Counted from the first letter of the stretch, positions 26,629 through 35,452 are shown. The stretch is 64,000 nucleotides of DNA from Flavobacterium sp. 245 (GCF_004362055.1 NZ_SNXB01000013.1:1-64000); one strand, 5' to 3'. A program made the numbers and translations. The notes: generated by a model from the sequence alone, not told the origin.

Positions 26629-29040
26629 ATGATAAAAGAAAAAAACAATACTACTTTGACATTTGAAGATTTCAAAACTGAGGTATTGAACGACTACAGA
26701 ATTGCAGTAACTAGCCGTGAATGTAGTCTTTTAGGTCGTAAAGAAGTATTAACAGGAAAAGCCAAATTTGGCATATTTGGAGACGGAAAAGAAGTGCCGC
26801 AGCTTGCTATGGCAAAAGCTTTTAAAAACGGTGACTTTCGTTCTGGCTACTATCGCGATCAGACTTTTATGATGGCAATTGGCGAGCTTACTCCAAAACA
26901 ATTTTTCGCTGGTTTATATGGCCACACCGATTTGGATTTTGATCCAATGTCTGCCGGAAGACAAATGGGCGGACACTTTGTAACGCACAGTTTAAACGAA
27001 GACGGGTCGTGGAAAGACTTAACAAAACAAAAAAATTCAAGTTCAGATATATCACCTACAGCCGGACAAATGCCAAGATTATTGGGATTAGCACAGGCAT
27101 CAAAAATTTACAGAAATGTTGACGGAATTACCATCAAAGATAAATTTACTGTAAACGGAAATGAAGTTGCCTGGGGAACTATAGGAAATGCAAGTACATC
27201 TGAAGGTTTGTTTTTTGAAACGATAAATGCCGCTGGAGTTTTACAGGTTCCGATGGTAATGAGCGTTTGGGATGATGAATACGGAATTTCGGTTCACGCC
27301 AGACATCAAACTACAAAAGAAAACATTTCTGAAATCCTGAAAGGATATCAGCGTGACGAAGATTCTAAAGGTTATGATATTTTTAGAGTAAAAGGATGGG
27401 ATTATGCTGAACTGGTTTCAACATATGAAAGAGCCGGACAAATCGCGCGTGAAGAACATATTCCGGTTTTAATTCACGTAAATGAATTAACACAACCACA
27501 AGGTCACTCTACTTCTGGTTCACACGAACGTTATAAAAATGGAGAAAGACTAGCTTGGGAAAGAGATTTTGACTGTATTCGCCAAATGCGTTTGTGGATG
27601 ATTGCAATTAATATTGCATCACCAGAAGAACTTGCAGAAATTGATTTCCAATTGAAAAAAGAAGTTCTTGAAGCTAAAAAAGAGGCTTGGAATTCCTTCA
27701 TTAATCCTATTATTGAGGAACAAAACAACCTTTTGGCTTTATTGGAACAAATTGCAGAAGCAAGTATCAACCACAAAGACAGAATCAGAAAATATATTTC
27801 GGAATTAAGTGCGATTAAAGCACCGCTTAAAAAGGAATTATTGGTTTATGCGAGAAAGATTCTTCGTTTTATCGAAGTTCCAAACAGCAAAGTGATTTTA
27901 AGAGCTTGGATTACCCAATTTTTAAATGAAACTCAGGAAAAATTCAGCAGTAATTTACATTCGGATTCAGATAAAAATGTTTTTTCGGTTCAAAAAGTAC
28001 TTCCTGAATACGGAGATAATACGAAAGCCGACATTGATGGAAGAATGCTTTTGCGTGATAACTTTGATGCTTTATTTGCTAAATATCCAGAAACTTTAAT
28101 TTTTGGCGAAGATGTTGGAAACATTGGTGACGTAAACCAAGGTTTAGAAGGCATGCAGGAAAAATACGGTGAACTTCGTGTTGCCGATGTTGGAATTCGC
28201 GAAGCCACTATTATTGGACAAGGAATTGGAATGGCTTTAAGAGGCTTGCGCCCAATTGCTGAAATTCAGTATTTAGATTACTTATTATATGCAATCCAAA
28301 TCATGAGTGATGATTTGGCTACTTTACAATATAGAACGGTTGGAAAACAAAAAGCGCCATTAATTATCAGAACACGCGGGCACCGTTTAGAAGGTATCTG
28401 GCATTCTGGTTCTCCAATGGGAATGATTATCAATGCGATTCGCGGTATTCACGTTTTAGTTCCGAGAGACATGACACAAGCGGCAGGATTCTACAACACA
28501 CTTTTAGAGTGTGACGAACCGGCTTTAGTAATTGAATGTTTAAATGGTTACCGTTTAAAAGAAAAAGCGCCATTGAATTTTGGTGAATTTAAAACGCCAA
28601 TTGGAGTAATTGAAACCATGAAAGAAGGTTCAGATATTACTTTAGTTTCTTACGGATCAACTTTAAGACTGGTTCAACAAGCGGCGAACGAATTATTAGA
28701 CTTAGGAATCGATTGTGAAGTTATCGATATTCAATCACTTCTTCCGTTTGACATAAATAAAGATATTGTAAAAAGTATTGCAAAAACAAATCGTCTTTTA
28801 GTAATTGACGAGGATGTTCCAGGTGGAGCTTCTGCTTATATTTTACAGCAAATTCTAGAAGAACAAGATGCTTACAAATATCTTGACAGCAAACCACAAA
28901 CGCTTGCTGCAAAAGCCCACAGACCAGCATACGGAACTGACGGCGATTATTTCTCAAAACCTTCTGCCGAAGATATTTTCGAGAAAGTGTATAGCATGAT
29001 GAATGAAGTTAATCCTTCTAAATTTCCTAGTTTGTACTAA
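26629..29040 (+). CDS. 2-oxoacid dehydrogenase E1, fused alpha and beta subunits
   Basis: This 803-residue thiamine-diphosphate enzyme has an E1-alpha-like half (about residues 15-400; GNASTSEGLFFETINAAGV is the cofactor-binding region). An E1-beta transketolase-like half follows (about residues 460-803; FGEDVGNIGDVNQGLEG, then a C-terminal transketolase domain with VIDIQSLLPFD). It decarboxylates a 2-oxoacid, probably branched-chain or pyruvate-like, and passes the acyl group to an E2 lipoamide enzyme. Fused E1 proteins of this kind are common in Flavobacteria. No E2 or E3 gene is adjacent, so the substrate remains open. Confidence 0.88.
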   Translation: MIKEKNNTTLTFEDFKTEVLNDYRIAVTSRECSLLGRKEVLTGKAKFGIFGDGKEVPQLAMAKAFKNGDFRSGYYRDQTFMMAIGELTPKQFFAGLYGHTDLDFDPMSAGRQMGGHFVTHSLNEDGSWKDLTKQKNSSSDISPTAGQMPRLLGLAQASKIYRNVDGITIKDKFTVNGNEVAWGTIGNASTSEGLFFETINAAGVLQVPMVMSVWDDEYGISVHARHQTTKENISEILKGYQRDEDSKGYDIFRVKGWDYAELVSTYERAGQIAREEHIPVLIHVNELTQPQGHSTSGSHERYKNGERLAWERDFDCIRQMRLWMIAINIASPEELAEIDFQLKKEVLEAKKEAWNSFINPIIEEQNNLLALLEQIAEASINHKDRIRKYISELSAIKAPLKKELLVYARKILRFIEVPNSKVILRAWITQFLNETQEKFSSNLHSDSDKNVFSVQKVLPEYGDNTKADIDGRMLLRDNFDALFAKYPETLIFGEDVGNIGDVNQGLEGMQEKYGELRVADVGIREATIIGQGIGMALRGLRPIAEIQYLDYLLYAIQIMSDDLATLQYRTVGKQKAPLIIRTRGHRLEGIWHSGSPMGMIINAIRGIHVLVPRDMTQAAGFYNTLLECDEPALVIECLNGYRLKEKAPLNFGEFKTPIGVIETMKEGSDITLVSYGSTLRLVQQAANELLDLGIDCEVIDIQSLLPFDINKDIVKSIAKTNRLLVIDEDVPGGASAYILQQILEEQDAYKYLDSKPQTLAAKAHRPAYGTDGDYFSKPSAEDIFEKVYSMMNEVNPSKFPSLY

Positions 29041-29061
29041 GGATTTTAGAATGTTTTAGAT

Positions 29062-29106
29062 AAAAGAAAAGCTCCAAATCGTAATTGATTTGGAGCTTTT
29101 CTTTTA
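29062..29106 (+). terminator. Rho-independent terminator
   Basis: AGAAAAGCTCCAAATC and GATTTGGAGCTTTTCT pair with a short loop. A and T tracts are present on both sides, just after the E1 gene. Confidence 0.92.
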
Positions 29107-29117
29107 TCCTCATTTTT

Positions 29118-29184
29118 GTCATCCTGAGCGAAGTCGAAGGCACTCCAATTGGAACGCGGGCTTCGACTCCGCTCAGCCTGACAG
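29118..29184. repeat. palindromic GTCATCCTGAGCGAAGTCGAAGG element
   Basis: GTCATCCTGAGCGAAGTCGA is followed, after a central ATTGGAACGC segment, by the inverted arm TCGACTCCGCTCAGCCTGAC. The arms pair with a few mismatches, giving a stable hairpin between the E1 and kdsB genes. The half-element at 22591-22617 is a relative. Confidence 0.75.
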
Positions 29185-29188
29185 ACGC

Positions 29189-29247
29189 AAAAAAATCCGT
29201 ATAAATCCGCGCTTTCGCGAAAGCGAATCCGTTTCATCCGCGTTCAA
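29189..29247. repeat. AATCCG-type intergenic repeat
   Basis: It has AAATCCGTATAAATCCGCG, then the palindrome CGCTTTCGCGAAAGCG, then AATCCGTTTCATCCGCG. Units like AATCCGTTTAATCCGC recur at 37869-37905. It sits next to the kdsB 3' end. No gene is seen. Confidence 0.6.
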
Positions 29248-29256
29248 TTTAAGAGA

Positions 29257-29991
29257 CTAGATATCCTTCAGCATCATTCTCGCCTTCTCTAAATCCTCAG
29301 CCGTATCAATACCAATTCCAACATGCGTTGTTTCGACCATTTTAATACGTTTTCCGAACTCTAAATAACGAAGTTGCTCTAGCTTCTCAGAAGCTTCTAA
29401 AGACTTCATAGGAAGGCTGTAAAAATCTAATAAAGCTTGTTTTCTAAAAGCATAAATTCCGATATGCTGAAAGTAACGAACACCAACATCTTTATCCCTC
29501 GGATACGGAATTACAGATCTTGAAAAATACAATGCAAACTGCGATTGATCCACAACCACTTTCACATTATTTGGATTGTTGATTTCATCTTCATCTGTGA
29601 TTTCACGCATCAGCGAAGCCAAATCAATCTTTTTAGCTTCATCATTTTTAAAAACAGATAAAACCTGCTCTAAAGGTCCTGCTTCTGTAAAAGGTTCATC
29701 ACCTTGCACATTTACCACGATATCAACATCAAGATTGGCAACAGCTTCTGCAATTCGATCGCTTCCAGATTCGTGTTCTTTGATGCTCATAATTGCTTTT
29801 CCGCCATTGGAAACAATTTCATCAAAAATTAAATCAGAATCGGTTACGACAAAAACATCGTCAAATAAATTTGTTGCTACTGAGGCTTCATACGTTCTTA
29901 AAATTACTGTTTTGCCTCCCAAATCCTGCATTAGTTTTGCAGGAAAACGTGTTGATGCATATCGTGCCGGAATTACCGCTATTATTTTCAT
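29257..29991 (-). CDS. kdsB: 3-deoxy-manno-octulosonate cytidylyltransferase
   Basis: This 244-residue enzyme activates Kdo with CTP to give CMP-Kdo for the LPS inner core. The nucleotide-binding start IAVIPARYASTRFPAKLM (residues 4-20) is present. So are HESGSDRIAEAV (about 73-84), the metal-binding VNVQGDEPF and the C-terminal GIGIDTAEDLEKA. Length is as expected. It is the last gene of a leftward run that also carries the DOPA-dioxygenase-like gene, with a short CAAAG-type repeat between them. Confidence 0.96.
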   Translation of the reverse strand: MKIIAVIPARYASTRFPAKLMQDLGGKTVILRTYEASVATNLFDDVFVVTDSDLIFDEIVSNGGKAIMSIKEHESGSDRIAEAVANLDVDIVVNVQGDEPFTEAGPLEQVLSVFKNDEAKKIDLASLMREITDEDEINNPNNVKVVVDQSQFALYFSRSVIPYPRDKDVGVRYFQHIGIYAFRKQALLDFYSLPMKSLEASEKLEQLRYLEFGKRIKMVETTHVGIGIDTAEDLEKARMMLKDI

Positions 29992-30038
29992 ATTATCTTA
30001 TATTTTTTTTCTGAGAATCTCTGTAGTATAGTTATTAC

Positions 30039-30076
30039 GCAAAGTTGCACAAAGAATTGCAAAGAGTTCCACAAAG
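30039..30076. repeat. GCAAAG/CACAAAG short tandem repeat
   Basis: Units GCAAAGTTG, CACAAAGAATT, GCAAAGAGTTC and CACAAAG follow each other with a 9-11 base period. It is related to the repeats at 40950-41029 and lies between kdsB and the dioxygenase gene. Confidence 0.55.
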
Positions 30077-30079
30077 TTT

Positions 30080-30910
30080 TTACATAATTTTTACCGAGGT
30101 CATACTTAAAGAACCCGCCAATAATTTATCATTAAACAAACTTAGTTCTTCTGATTTTTCCTTTAAACCTAAAGTATACAATAAAGGCAAATAATGATCC
30201 GGTGTTGGAATTGCAATCTGAACAGCCTTGCTCATTTTTTCGAAATCTATCAAAGGCTGAAAATTTCCATCCAATAAATAATTGTTTACCGTTTCTCTGG
30301 CTTCAATCGCCCAATCGTAGCCGTAATTGTCTTTATCAAAATTCCTAAAATCAACTAAACGCAAATTGTGAACGATATTCCCGCTTCCAACAATTAAAAC
30401 GCCTTTATGTCGCAATGATTGAAGTTTCTGAGCCAGTTCAAAATGATATTGACCCGATTTTGTATAATCAATACTTAACTGAATTACCGGAACATCGGCA
30501 TTTGGATATAAATGCTTAATGACACTCCACGCGCCGTGATCTAGACCCCAGTGTTCGTCTAATTCGACCTGAATTGGATCTAATATTTTTTTTGTTTCCA
30601 AAGCCAATTCCGGACTTCCTTTTGCGGGATATTGAACATCAAAAAGTGCCTGCGGAAAACCTCCAAAATCATGAATGGTTCTTGGCATTTCCATCGAAGT
30701 AACTTTTGTTCCTTTTGTAAACCAATGTGCCGAAATACATAAAATAGCATTTGGCTGTGGCAAAGTTTTAGCCAACTCACGAAAACGAGCCACAAACTGA
30801 TTTTCTTCAATTGCATTCATCGGACTGCCATGTCCTAAAAATAGAACCGGCATTTTATCTGTATTCGAAAACGTAGACGAAATCGAATGTAAATCATTTA
30901 GTGTTGTCAT
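30080..30910 (-). CDS. ygiD: 4,5-DOPA-extradiol-dioxygenase family protein
   Basis: The product has 276 residues from the ATG at 30910. A start at 30955 would add 15 residues encoded by a CACGAATT intergenic repeat and is rejected. The family zinc ligands are visible: LGHGSPMNA near residue 28, ISAHWF near 66, DHGAWS near 121, and PTPDHYLPLLY near the end. Members of the LigB/YgiD family open catechol rings such as L-DOPA, but most bacterial homologues have no demonstrated physiological substrate. It lies between a small lipoprotein gene and kdsB, all leftward. Confidence 0.87.
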   Translation of the reverse strand: MTTLNDLHSISSTFSNTDKMPVLFLGHGSPMNAIEENQFVARFRELAKTLPQPNAILCISAHWFTKGTKVTSMEMPRTIHDFGGFPQALFDVQYPAKGSPELALETKKILDPIQVELDEHWGLDHGAWSVIKHLYPNADVPVIQLSIDYTKSGQYHFELAQKLQSLRHKGVLIVGSGNIVHNLRLVDFRNFDKDNYGYDWAIEARETVNNYLLDGNFQPLIDFEKMSKAVQIAIPTPDHYLPLLYTLGLKEKSEELSLFNDKLLAGSLSMTSVKIM

Positions 30911-30928
30911 TGTAAAAATATTTTTTCT

Positions 30929-30958
30929 TTCGCCACGAATTTCACGAATTAACACAAA
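30929..30958. repeat. CACGAATT-type repeat, left arm
   Basis: CGCCACGAATTTCACGAATT is the inverted partner of the sequence at 31504-31534 on the other side of the small lipoprotein gene. A third copy lies at 51338-51421. Confidence 0.65.
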
Positions 30959-31501
30959 TTACTTTTTATGAAGTCTTAATTCAGTCAATAGCTGATTATA
31001 ACTTCTCACATTATTTGAATCTTTATCATAAACTTCAATTACAAAAGTTGAATCAGCATTTAATATTGAAAACTGATCACCCGCGTGGCCTGGGAATCTT
31101 TCTTGAACCTTTGATTCAATCATTCTTTTCATATATGCAATTAAAGATTTCTTATTCGGTTCAGTAAGTTTTATTGTTTTTTGAACAACTACAGTTTCTA
31201 TATTTCTTCCTTTTGAATCGCGATTATCACAATCAATATTTGTTTTTCTATAATTCAAAAATTGGTCTTTGTAATTTCCTTCTTTTGAAAATATCTTTAG
31301 ATCCTCATGATGACCTCCCCATTCTCCACATTCACTAAAATAAGCAGTAATTTTTAAATTGGCGTCTACACCTGAAGCTCCTAAAGAGAGCGGATCGAAA
31401 AAAACTACTGTTTTATTTTTTAAAGCTACTTTTTCACCTTCTTGTTTCTTATCACAACTTATCATCAATAACAACAAAACAATCAATATGGTTCTTTTCA
31501 T
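30959..31501 (-). CDS. small lipoprotein of unknown function
   Basis: The product has 180 residues from the ATG at 31501. The longer open frame from 31540 would start inside a CACGAATT repeat, and the true start gives a clean lipoprotein signal (MKRTILIVLLLLMISC, cysteine at 16). The mature part is mixed alpha/beta, with EWGGHHEDLKIF and a conserved-looking ERFPGHAGDQFSIL region. I do not recognise the family. The gene is flanked on both sides by inverted CACGAATT repeats, which could reflect transcript-end hairpins or a mobile cassette-like arrangement. Confidence 0.7.
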   Translation of the reverse strand: MKRTILIVLLLLMISCDKKQEGEKVALKNKTVVFFDPLSLGASGVDANLKITAYFSECGEWGGHHEDLKIFSKEGNYKDQFLNYRKTNIDCDNRDSKGRNIETVVVQKTIKLTEPNKKSLIAYMKRMIESKVQERFPGHAGDQFSILNADSTFVIEVYDKDSNNVRSYNQLLTELRLHKK

Positions 31502-31503
31502 AA

Positions 31504-31534
31504 AATTCGTGCTAATTCGTGAAATTCGTGGCAA
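31504..31534. repeat. CACGAATT-type repeat, right arm
   Basis: AATTCGTGCTAATTCGTGAA with the following ATTCGTGGC is the reverse complement style of the repeat at 30929-30958. It covers the space between the small lipoprotein and the helicase gene. Confidence 0.65.
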
Positions 31535-31540
31535 ACACAA

Positions 31541-32950
31541 TCATTCCTCAAAACTCTCGTCCTTAAATCCTATCAAATATAATTTATTTTTGGCACGCGT
31601 CATAGCCGTGTAAAGCCATCTGATATAATCGCGATCAATTCCATTTGGCAAATAAGGCTGTTCGATAAAAACGGTATCCCACTGTCCTCCTTGTGATTTA
31701 TGGCAGGTAATCGCGTAAGAGAATTTTACTTGTAATCCGTTAAAATATTCATTCTCTTTTACCTTTTGAAACCTCTTGTATTTTGTTGGTTCATCTTCAT
31801 AATCTTTCATTACTTCTTCATACAAACGGTTTGATTCTTCGTAAGTTAAAGACGGAGATTCACTTTTTATGGTATCCAAAAGCAAAACCGTTTCAAAAGG
31901 TTTTTGATTTGGATAATCGACCATTCTTATTTTTACTTTCGCAAAAGTAAATCCGTACAATTCTTTAATTCCGAACATTTCCAGAACTTCGATAATATCT
32001 CCATTGGCAATAAATCCAGCTTCATCAGTTTCTTTAAGCCAGAAATAATTGTTTTTGACAACCATTAAAAAATCACCAACAGAAAGTTCGCTTTCTTTAA
32101 ATAAAATTCGGGTTCGGATTTGTTCATTGTATTGGTTTGCACGTTTATTTGAACGAACAATAAACGCCGTATCTTCAATACTATAATTGCTGTAAGCAGT
32201 GTTTATAGCATCCTGAATATCGTAACCGTCGCTTAAACGAACAATGTCTTTAAACTTTTTTACATTGAATTTAAATTCGGTAATAAAGCTTTCTTTCAAT
32301 AATTCACGTAACTCTGTCGCATTGAATAAAATTCCTGAACTTTCTTCCTGACGCATTACTTCATCTAATTCGATATGTTCTACTTCTTTATCATAATGAA
32401 CACCTAAAGTTTGAATATCAAGCGCTGGCGAAATATCTAAATTCACTGGTGGCAACTGCGCAGTATCTCCTAAAAGAATCATTTTACAATTGACTCCAGA
32501 ATACACATAATTAATCAAATCGTCAAGAAGCGAACCACTGTCCAGAGAGCTGTCTGAAATCATCGAAGCTTCATCGACGATAAAAATGGTGTTTTTATGT
32601 TTATTTACCTGTTTTGTAAAAGCCACACCTCCACCTGATGATTTTTTAGGAAAATATATTTTTTTATGAATTGTAAAAGCAGCAGTATTTGAATAATTCG
32701 AAATCACTTTTGCCGCACGGCCCGTTGGCGCAAGCAAAACAAACTTTTTATTAATTTCTCCAAGATTATTTACAATAGTCGAAATCACCGTTGTTTTTCC
32801 CGTTCCGGCATATCCTTTCAATACAAAAATGGTATCGTTTTGAGGTTCGGTCAAAAAAATAGCAATTTTTTGAAAAAATATATCTTGTTTGTAAGTAGGT
32901 GCAAAAGGGAATCTTTTTTGTAAAACGCTGTAAAACAATGTTGAAGTCAT
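31541..32950 (-). CDS. RecD-like ATP-dependent DNA helicase
   Basis: This 469-residue superfamily 1 helicase has Walker A GYAGTGKTTVIS near residue 45 and Walker B IFIVDEASMISD near 123. It also has LLGDTAQLPPV and the C-terminal UvrD_C_2 motif ITCHKSQGGQWDTVFIEQP. The last motif, RWLYTAMTRAKNKLYLIG, is typical of RecD/Dda-type enzymes. It lacks the N-terminal domain of full RecD2, so it is a short stand-alone helicase common in Bacteroidota. A role in DNA repair or replication-fork processing is inferred. It is transcribed leftward, upstream of the small lipoprotein gene. Confidence 0.88.
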   Translation of the reverse strand: MTSTLFYSVLQKRFPFAPTYKQDIFFQKIAIFLTEPQNDTIFVLKGYAGTGKTTVISTIVNNLGEINKKFVLLAPTGRAAKVISNYSNTAAFTIHKKIYFPKKSSGGGVAFTKQVNKHKNTIFIVDEASMISDSSLDSGSLLDDLINYVYSGVNCKMILLGDTAQLPPVNLDISPALDIQTLGVHYDKEVEHIELDEVMRQEESSGILFNATELRELLKESFITEFKFNVKKFKDIVRLSDGYDIQDAINTAYSNYSIEDTAFIVRSNKRANQYNEQIRTRILFKESELSVGDFLMVVKNNYFWLKETDEAGFIANGDIIEVLEMFGIKELYGFTFAKVKIRMVDYPNQKPFETVLLLDTIKSESPSLTYEESNRLYEEVMKDYEDEPTKYKRFQKVKENEYFNGLQVKFSYAITCHKSQGGQWDTVFIEQPYLPNGIDRDYIRWLYTAMTRAKNKLYLIGFKDESFEE

Positions 32951-33002
32951 AAGGTAAAATTGTCATACAAAGTTCGTCTTTTTTAATCGCAAAATCAATT
33001 AT

Positions 33003-33138
33003 AACCATATAAGTCATATAAGAAAATTCAAGTTTAATCTTTAAAATTGAAAACTCATTGAAGTAATGCAAGAAAACTAAAGTTTACTATTGAGTTCTTT
33101 GCTTTATGAACTTATATAAGTTATATAGTTATTAAAAT
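33003..33138. repeat. ATATAAG-type inverted repeat element
   Basis: AACCATATAAGTCATATAAG near 33003 is answered by CTTATATAAGTTATATAGTT near 33111, separated by about 90 bases. It belongs to the same style as 23409-23490. It takes up much of the 363-base gap between the divergent helicase and DUF3822 genes. The remaining sequence before 33250 is AT-rich. Confidence 0.75.
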
Positions 33139-33249
33139 TTGAGTTCCTTTATTTGCAAATTTAAATGGTAAAGAAAACTTAACGATACTTTAAAATGTTT
33201 TTGAAAACGTTTTTTGAAATTGCAATTATTATTGTTCCTTTTTAATTTG

Positions 33250-33257
33250 TAAGTTTG
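33250..33257 (+). promoter_or_regulatory. -7 element before the DUF3822 gene
   Basis: TAAGTTTG fits TAnnTTTG, with a TTG about 15 bases upstream (33232-33234). It overlaps a possible GTG start at 33257, which supports the ATG at 33314 as the real start. Confidence 0.5.
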
Positions 33258-33313
33258 TGGTCGCCTTAAATTCTTTCTTGATTAAAAAACAGGTAACGAA
33301 TTGTAAATCAAAT

Positions 33314-34135
33314 ATGTCATTGCAAAATACTAACATTACTTCCAAAAATTACAAAAAGCTTTCTATTCAGGTTTCCCTGACTGGATTTTCATTTTGTTGT
33401 TTTGATACTTTAAATAATATTATTACTTCGTACAAAGAAATAAAGTTCGACACTTCAAACAAAAGCACTAAAATTGAAGATCTTTTTACCGAAGCTTTTA
33501 AGAATAATCCGCCTTTAAAAGATACTTATGATGAAGTAATGGTTATTCATACTAACAATCTGTCGACTTTTGTTCCAACAGCTTTGTTTGATGAAGAATA
33601 TCTAGGAAGTTATTTGCAATACAACACAAAAGTTTTTGAAACGGATTTTTTTACTTTTGATGAAATTCCCAATTATCAAATGAATTCTGTTTATATTCCG
33701 TATGTGAATATCAATAATTTTTTGATTGATAATGTTGGATCTTTTGACTACAAACATGCAAACAGCATTTTGGTCGAAAAAATCTTAGACAATTCAAGAA
33801 ACAATGACGATAAGAAAATGGTGGTCAATTTTAATCCTGGCCAGTTTGAGGTTATTGTGGTTCAGAATCAAAAACTGCTTTTTTTCAATTCTTTCGAATA
33901 TCAAACCCCTGAAGATTTCATATATTACCTACTATTTACTGCCGAACAGTCGAACTTAAATCCAGAGATTTTCCCACTCGAGTTATTGGGCACAATAGAC
34001 CAGAACGATCCGTTTTATGCCATTGCGTATAAATACATTCGTAATATATCCTTCATGGATGTAAGCACTTTACAGCAAAAAAACAGCTTCTCTTTAACAG
34101 AAAATAAAAAACATTATATCTTATTCCAATCATGA
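33314..34135 (+). CDS. DUF3822 family protein
   Basis: The product has 273 residues from the ATG at 33314. It matches the general plan of the DUF3822 family of Bacteroidota, with two repeated actin-like halves. LSIQVSLTGFSFCCFD is near the start, and FNPGQFEVIVVQNQKLLFFNSFEYQTPEDFIYYLLF lies in the middle. The function is unknown. Its last four bases overlap the start of rsmD (ATGA), an arrangement conserved in my recollection of Flavobacteria, so the two are translated together and may be functionally linked to ribosome assembly. Confidence 0.8.
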   Translation: MSLQNTNITSKNYKKLSIQVSLTGFSFCCFDTLNNIITSYKEIKFDTSNKSTKIEDLFTEAFKNNPPLKDTYDEVMVIHTNNLSTFVPTALFDEEYLGSYLQYNTKVFETDFFTFDEIPNYQMNSVYIPYVNINNFLIDNVGSFDYKHANSILVEKILDNSRNNDDKKMVVNFNPGQFEVIVVQNQKLLFFNSFEYQTPEDFIYYLLFTAEQSNLNPEIFPLELLGTIDQNDPFYAIAYKYIRNISFMDVSTLQQKNSFSLTENKKHYILFQS

Positions 34136-34737
34136 GAATCATTTCAGGAAAACACAAAGGCCGCCGAATTTTTCCACCAAAAAATCTTCCTGTACGACCA
34201 ACAACTGATATGAGCAAAGAAGCATTGTTTAATGTTTTGAACAATCATTTTAGTTTTGACAGCTTAAAGGTTTTAGATTTATTTTCAGGAACCGGAAACA
34301 TCAGTTATGAATTTGCTTCACGCGGAAGCGCGCCAATTACCTCGGTAGATGGTGATTTTGGATGCGTAAAATTCATCAAGCAAGTTTCATCAGAATATGA
34401 TTTTGATATTGCGGCGACTAAAAGTGATGTTTTTAAATTTTTAGAAAACTGCAAAACTTCATACGACATTGTTTTTGCCGATCCTCCTTACGGATTAGAT
34501 CAGGCAACTTTTGAAAAAATAGTAGTGACTGTTTTTGAAAAAGATTTGCTTCACGAAGACGGAATGATGATTATTGAGCATTCTAAATACACTAAACTAG
34601 ATCATTTAAGTAATTTTTCTTTTCAGAAAAGTTACGGAGGTTCTTTTTTCAGTTTCTTCGAATTAAATTCAACCGATGATGATGAAGAACTTCCTGGAGA
34701 TTCTCCAATAAAAATTACAGAGGAAGACGAAGGTTAA
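34132..34737 (+). CDS. rsmD: 16S rRNA (guanine-N2) methyltransferase RsmD
   Basis: This 201-residue SAM-dependent methyltransferase modifies G966 of 16S rRNA in the small subunit. It opens with MRIISGKHKGRRI, followed by RPTTDMSKEALFNVL, the SAM-binding LDLFSGTGNISYEFASRG (about residues 47-64), and the catalytic DPPYGLD near residue 120. The C terminus carries an extra acidic tail of about 20 residues. It overlaps the DUF3822 gene by four bases and ends at a strong terminator. Confidence 0.95.
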   Translation: MRIISGKHKGRRIFPPKNLPVRPTTDMSKEALFNVLNNHFSFDSLKVLDLFSGTGNISYEFASRGSAPITSVDGDFGCVKFIKQVSSEYDFDIAATKSDVFKFLENCKTSYDIVFADPPYGLDQATFEKIVVTVFEKDLLHEDGMMIIEHSKYTKLDHLSNFSFQKSYGGSFFSFFELNSTDDDEELPGDSPIKITEEDEG

Positions 34738-34760
34738 TTATTCTTATTTTTTAGGTTATA

Positions 34761-34796
34761 AAAAAATCCCATGAAATTCATGGGATTTTTTGTTTT
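34761..34796. terminator. bidirectional terminator
   Basis: AAAAAATCCCATGAA and TTCATGGGATTTTTT form a perfect stem between convergent genes (rsmD and the outer-membrane protein). Confidence 0.92.
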
Positions 34797-34807
34797 TACT
34801 TCTGATT

Positions 34808-35452
34808 CTAAAACTTCTTCTTTCTCAAATTAAAATAATAGTTAATGCCAAAACCTAATGTCCATTTTGTATCAACGCGACTGGCGTTCGGACTTAATTT
34901 ATTTAATGGTTTTCCGAGATCGACATTCTGAAAATCTAAAATAAGACTCATAGCATCCGAGTACTCATCAGAAAAATTAAAACAATAGCCAATCCCAATA
35001 CCGATAGACTGACTCCATTCTTTTGCAATTTCCATTTTACTAGAGACAAAATTGCCGTTAGTATAATTATAAGAATTTTTGTGAGCTTCAATAGTTGAAA
35101 TAGAATACTTTGGAAGAATTTCAAAATACGAAACTAATTCGTTGCCAAGAATAATTTTTGGGCAAAAACTAAAATTAACCGCAGATACCGATCTTGAAAT
35201 TTCAGCAACCATTACATTATTAGCATCAAGCTTACTGCTAGATTCCAGACTTCCAATTAAACCGCTAATTTCAATTTCAGGTTTTATGTATTTGCTCGCA
35301 TTAAATTCAGCTCCAGATCTTAAGCTTAAAAAGCCTGAATTTTCAAAATCGGAATGAATATAAACACCGCCACCAACAAAAGGTTTCACAATCTGCGAAT
35401 TAGCGAAAACAAAACTCAATAAAAACAAAGCAGTAAGTATTCTTTTTTTCAT
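34808..35452 (-). CDS. outer-membrane beta-barrel protein
   Basis: The 214-residue product has a signal peptide ending FANSQ near residue 20. The mature chain is a series of short amphipathic strands (for example KYIKPEIEISGLIGS and WTLGFGINYYFNLR), as in small 8-strand OmpA/OmpW-like barrels. It ends in KKKF, with a terminal phenylalanine. No specific ligand can be predicted. It is transcribed leftward downstream of the TonB-dependent receptor-like gene, separated by about 95 bases. Confidence 0.72.
   Translation of the reverse strand: MKKRILTALFLLSFVFANSQIVKPFVGGGVYIHSDFENSGFLSLRSGAEFNASKYIKPEIEISGLIGSLESSSKLDANNVMVAEISRSVSAVNFSFCPKIILGNELVSYFEILPKYSISTIEAHKNSYNYTNGNFVSSKMEIAKEWSQSIGIGIGYCFNFSDEYSDAMSLILDFQNVDLGKPLNKLSPNASRVDTKWTLGFGINYYFNLRKKKF

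Noticed and set aside
29576..30031. 151-residue open frame opposite kdsB
   Set aside because: It is a shadow of the kdsB codon bias; kdsB has full family motifs on the other strand.
30911..30955. Longer N terminus for the dioxygenase-like protein
   Set aside because: The extra residues come from a CACGAATT intergenic repeat; the internal ATG at 30910 gives a normal family start.
30929..31534. Insertion-sequence-like cassette around the small lipoprotein gene
   Set aside because: No transposase, no target duplication and imperfect arms; kept only as a low-interest observation.
31502..31540. Longer N terminus for the small lipoprotein
   Set aside because: It would place repeat-encoded residues before a clean lipoprotein signal.
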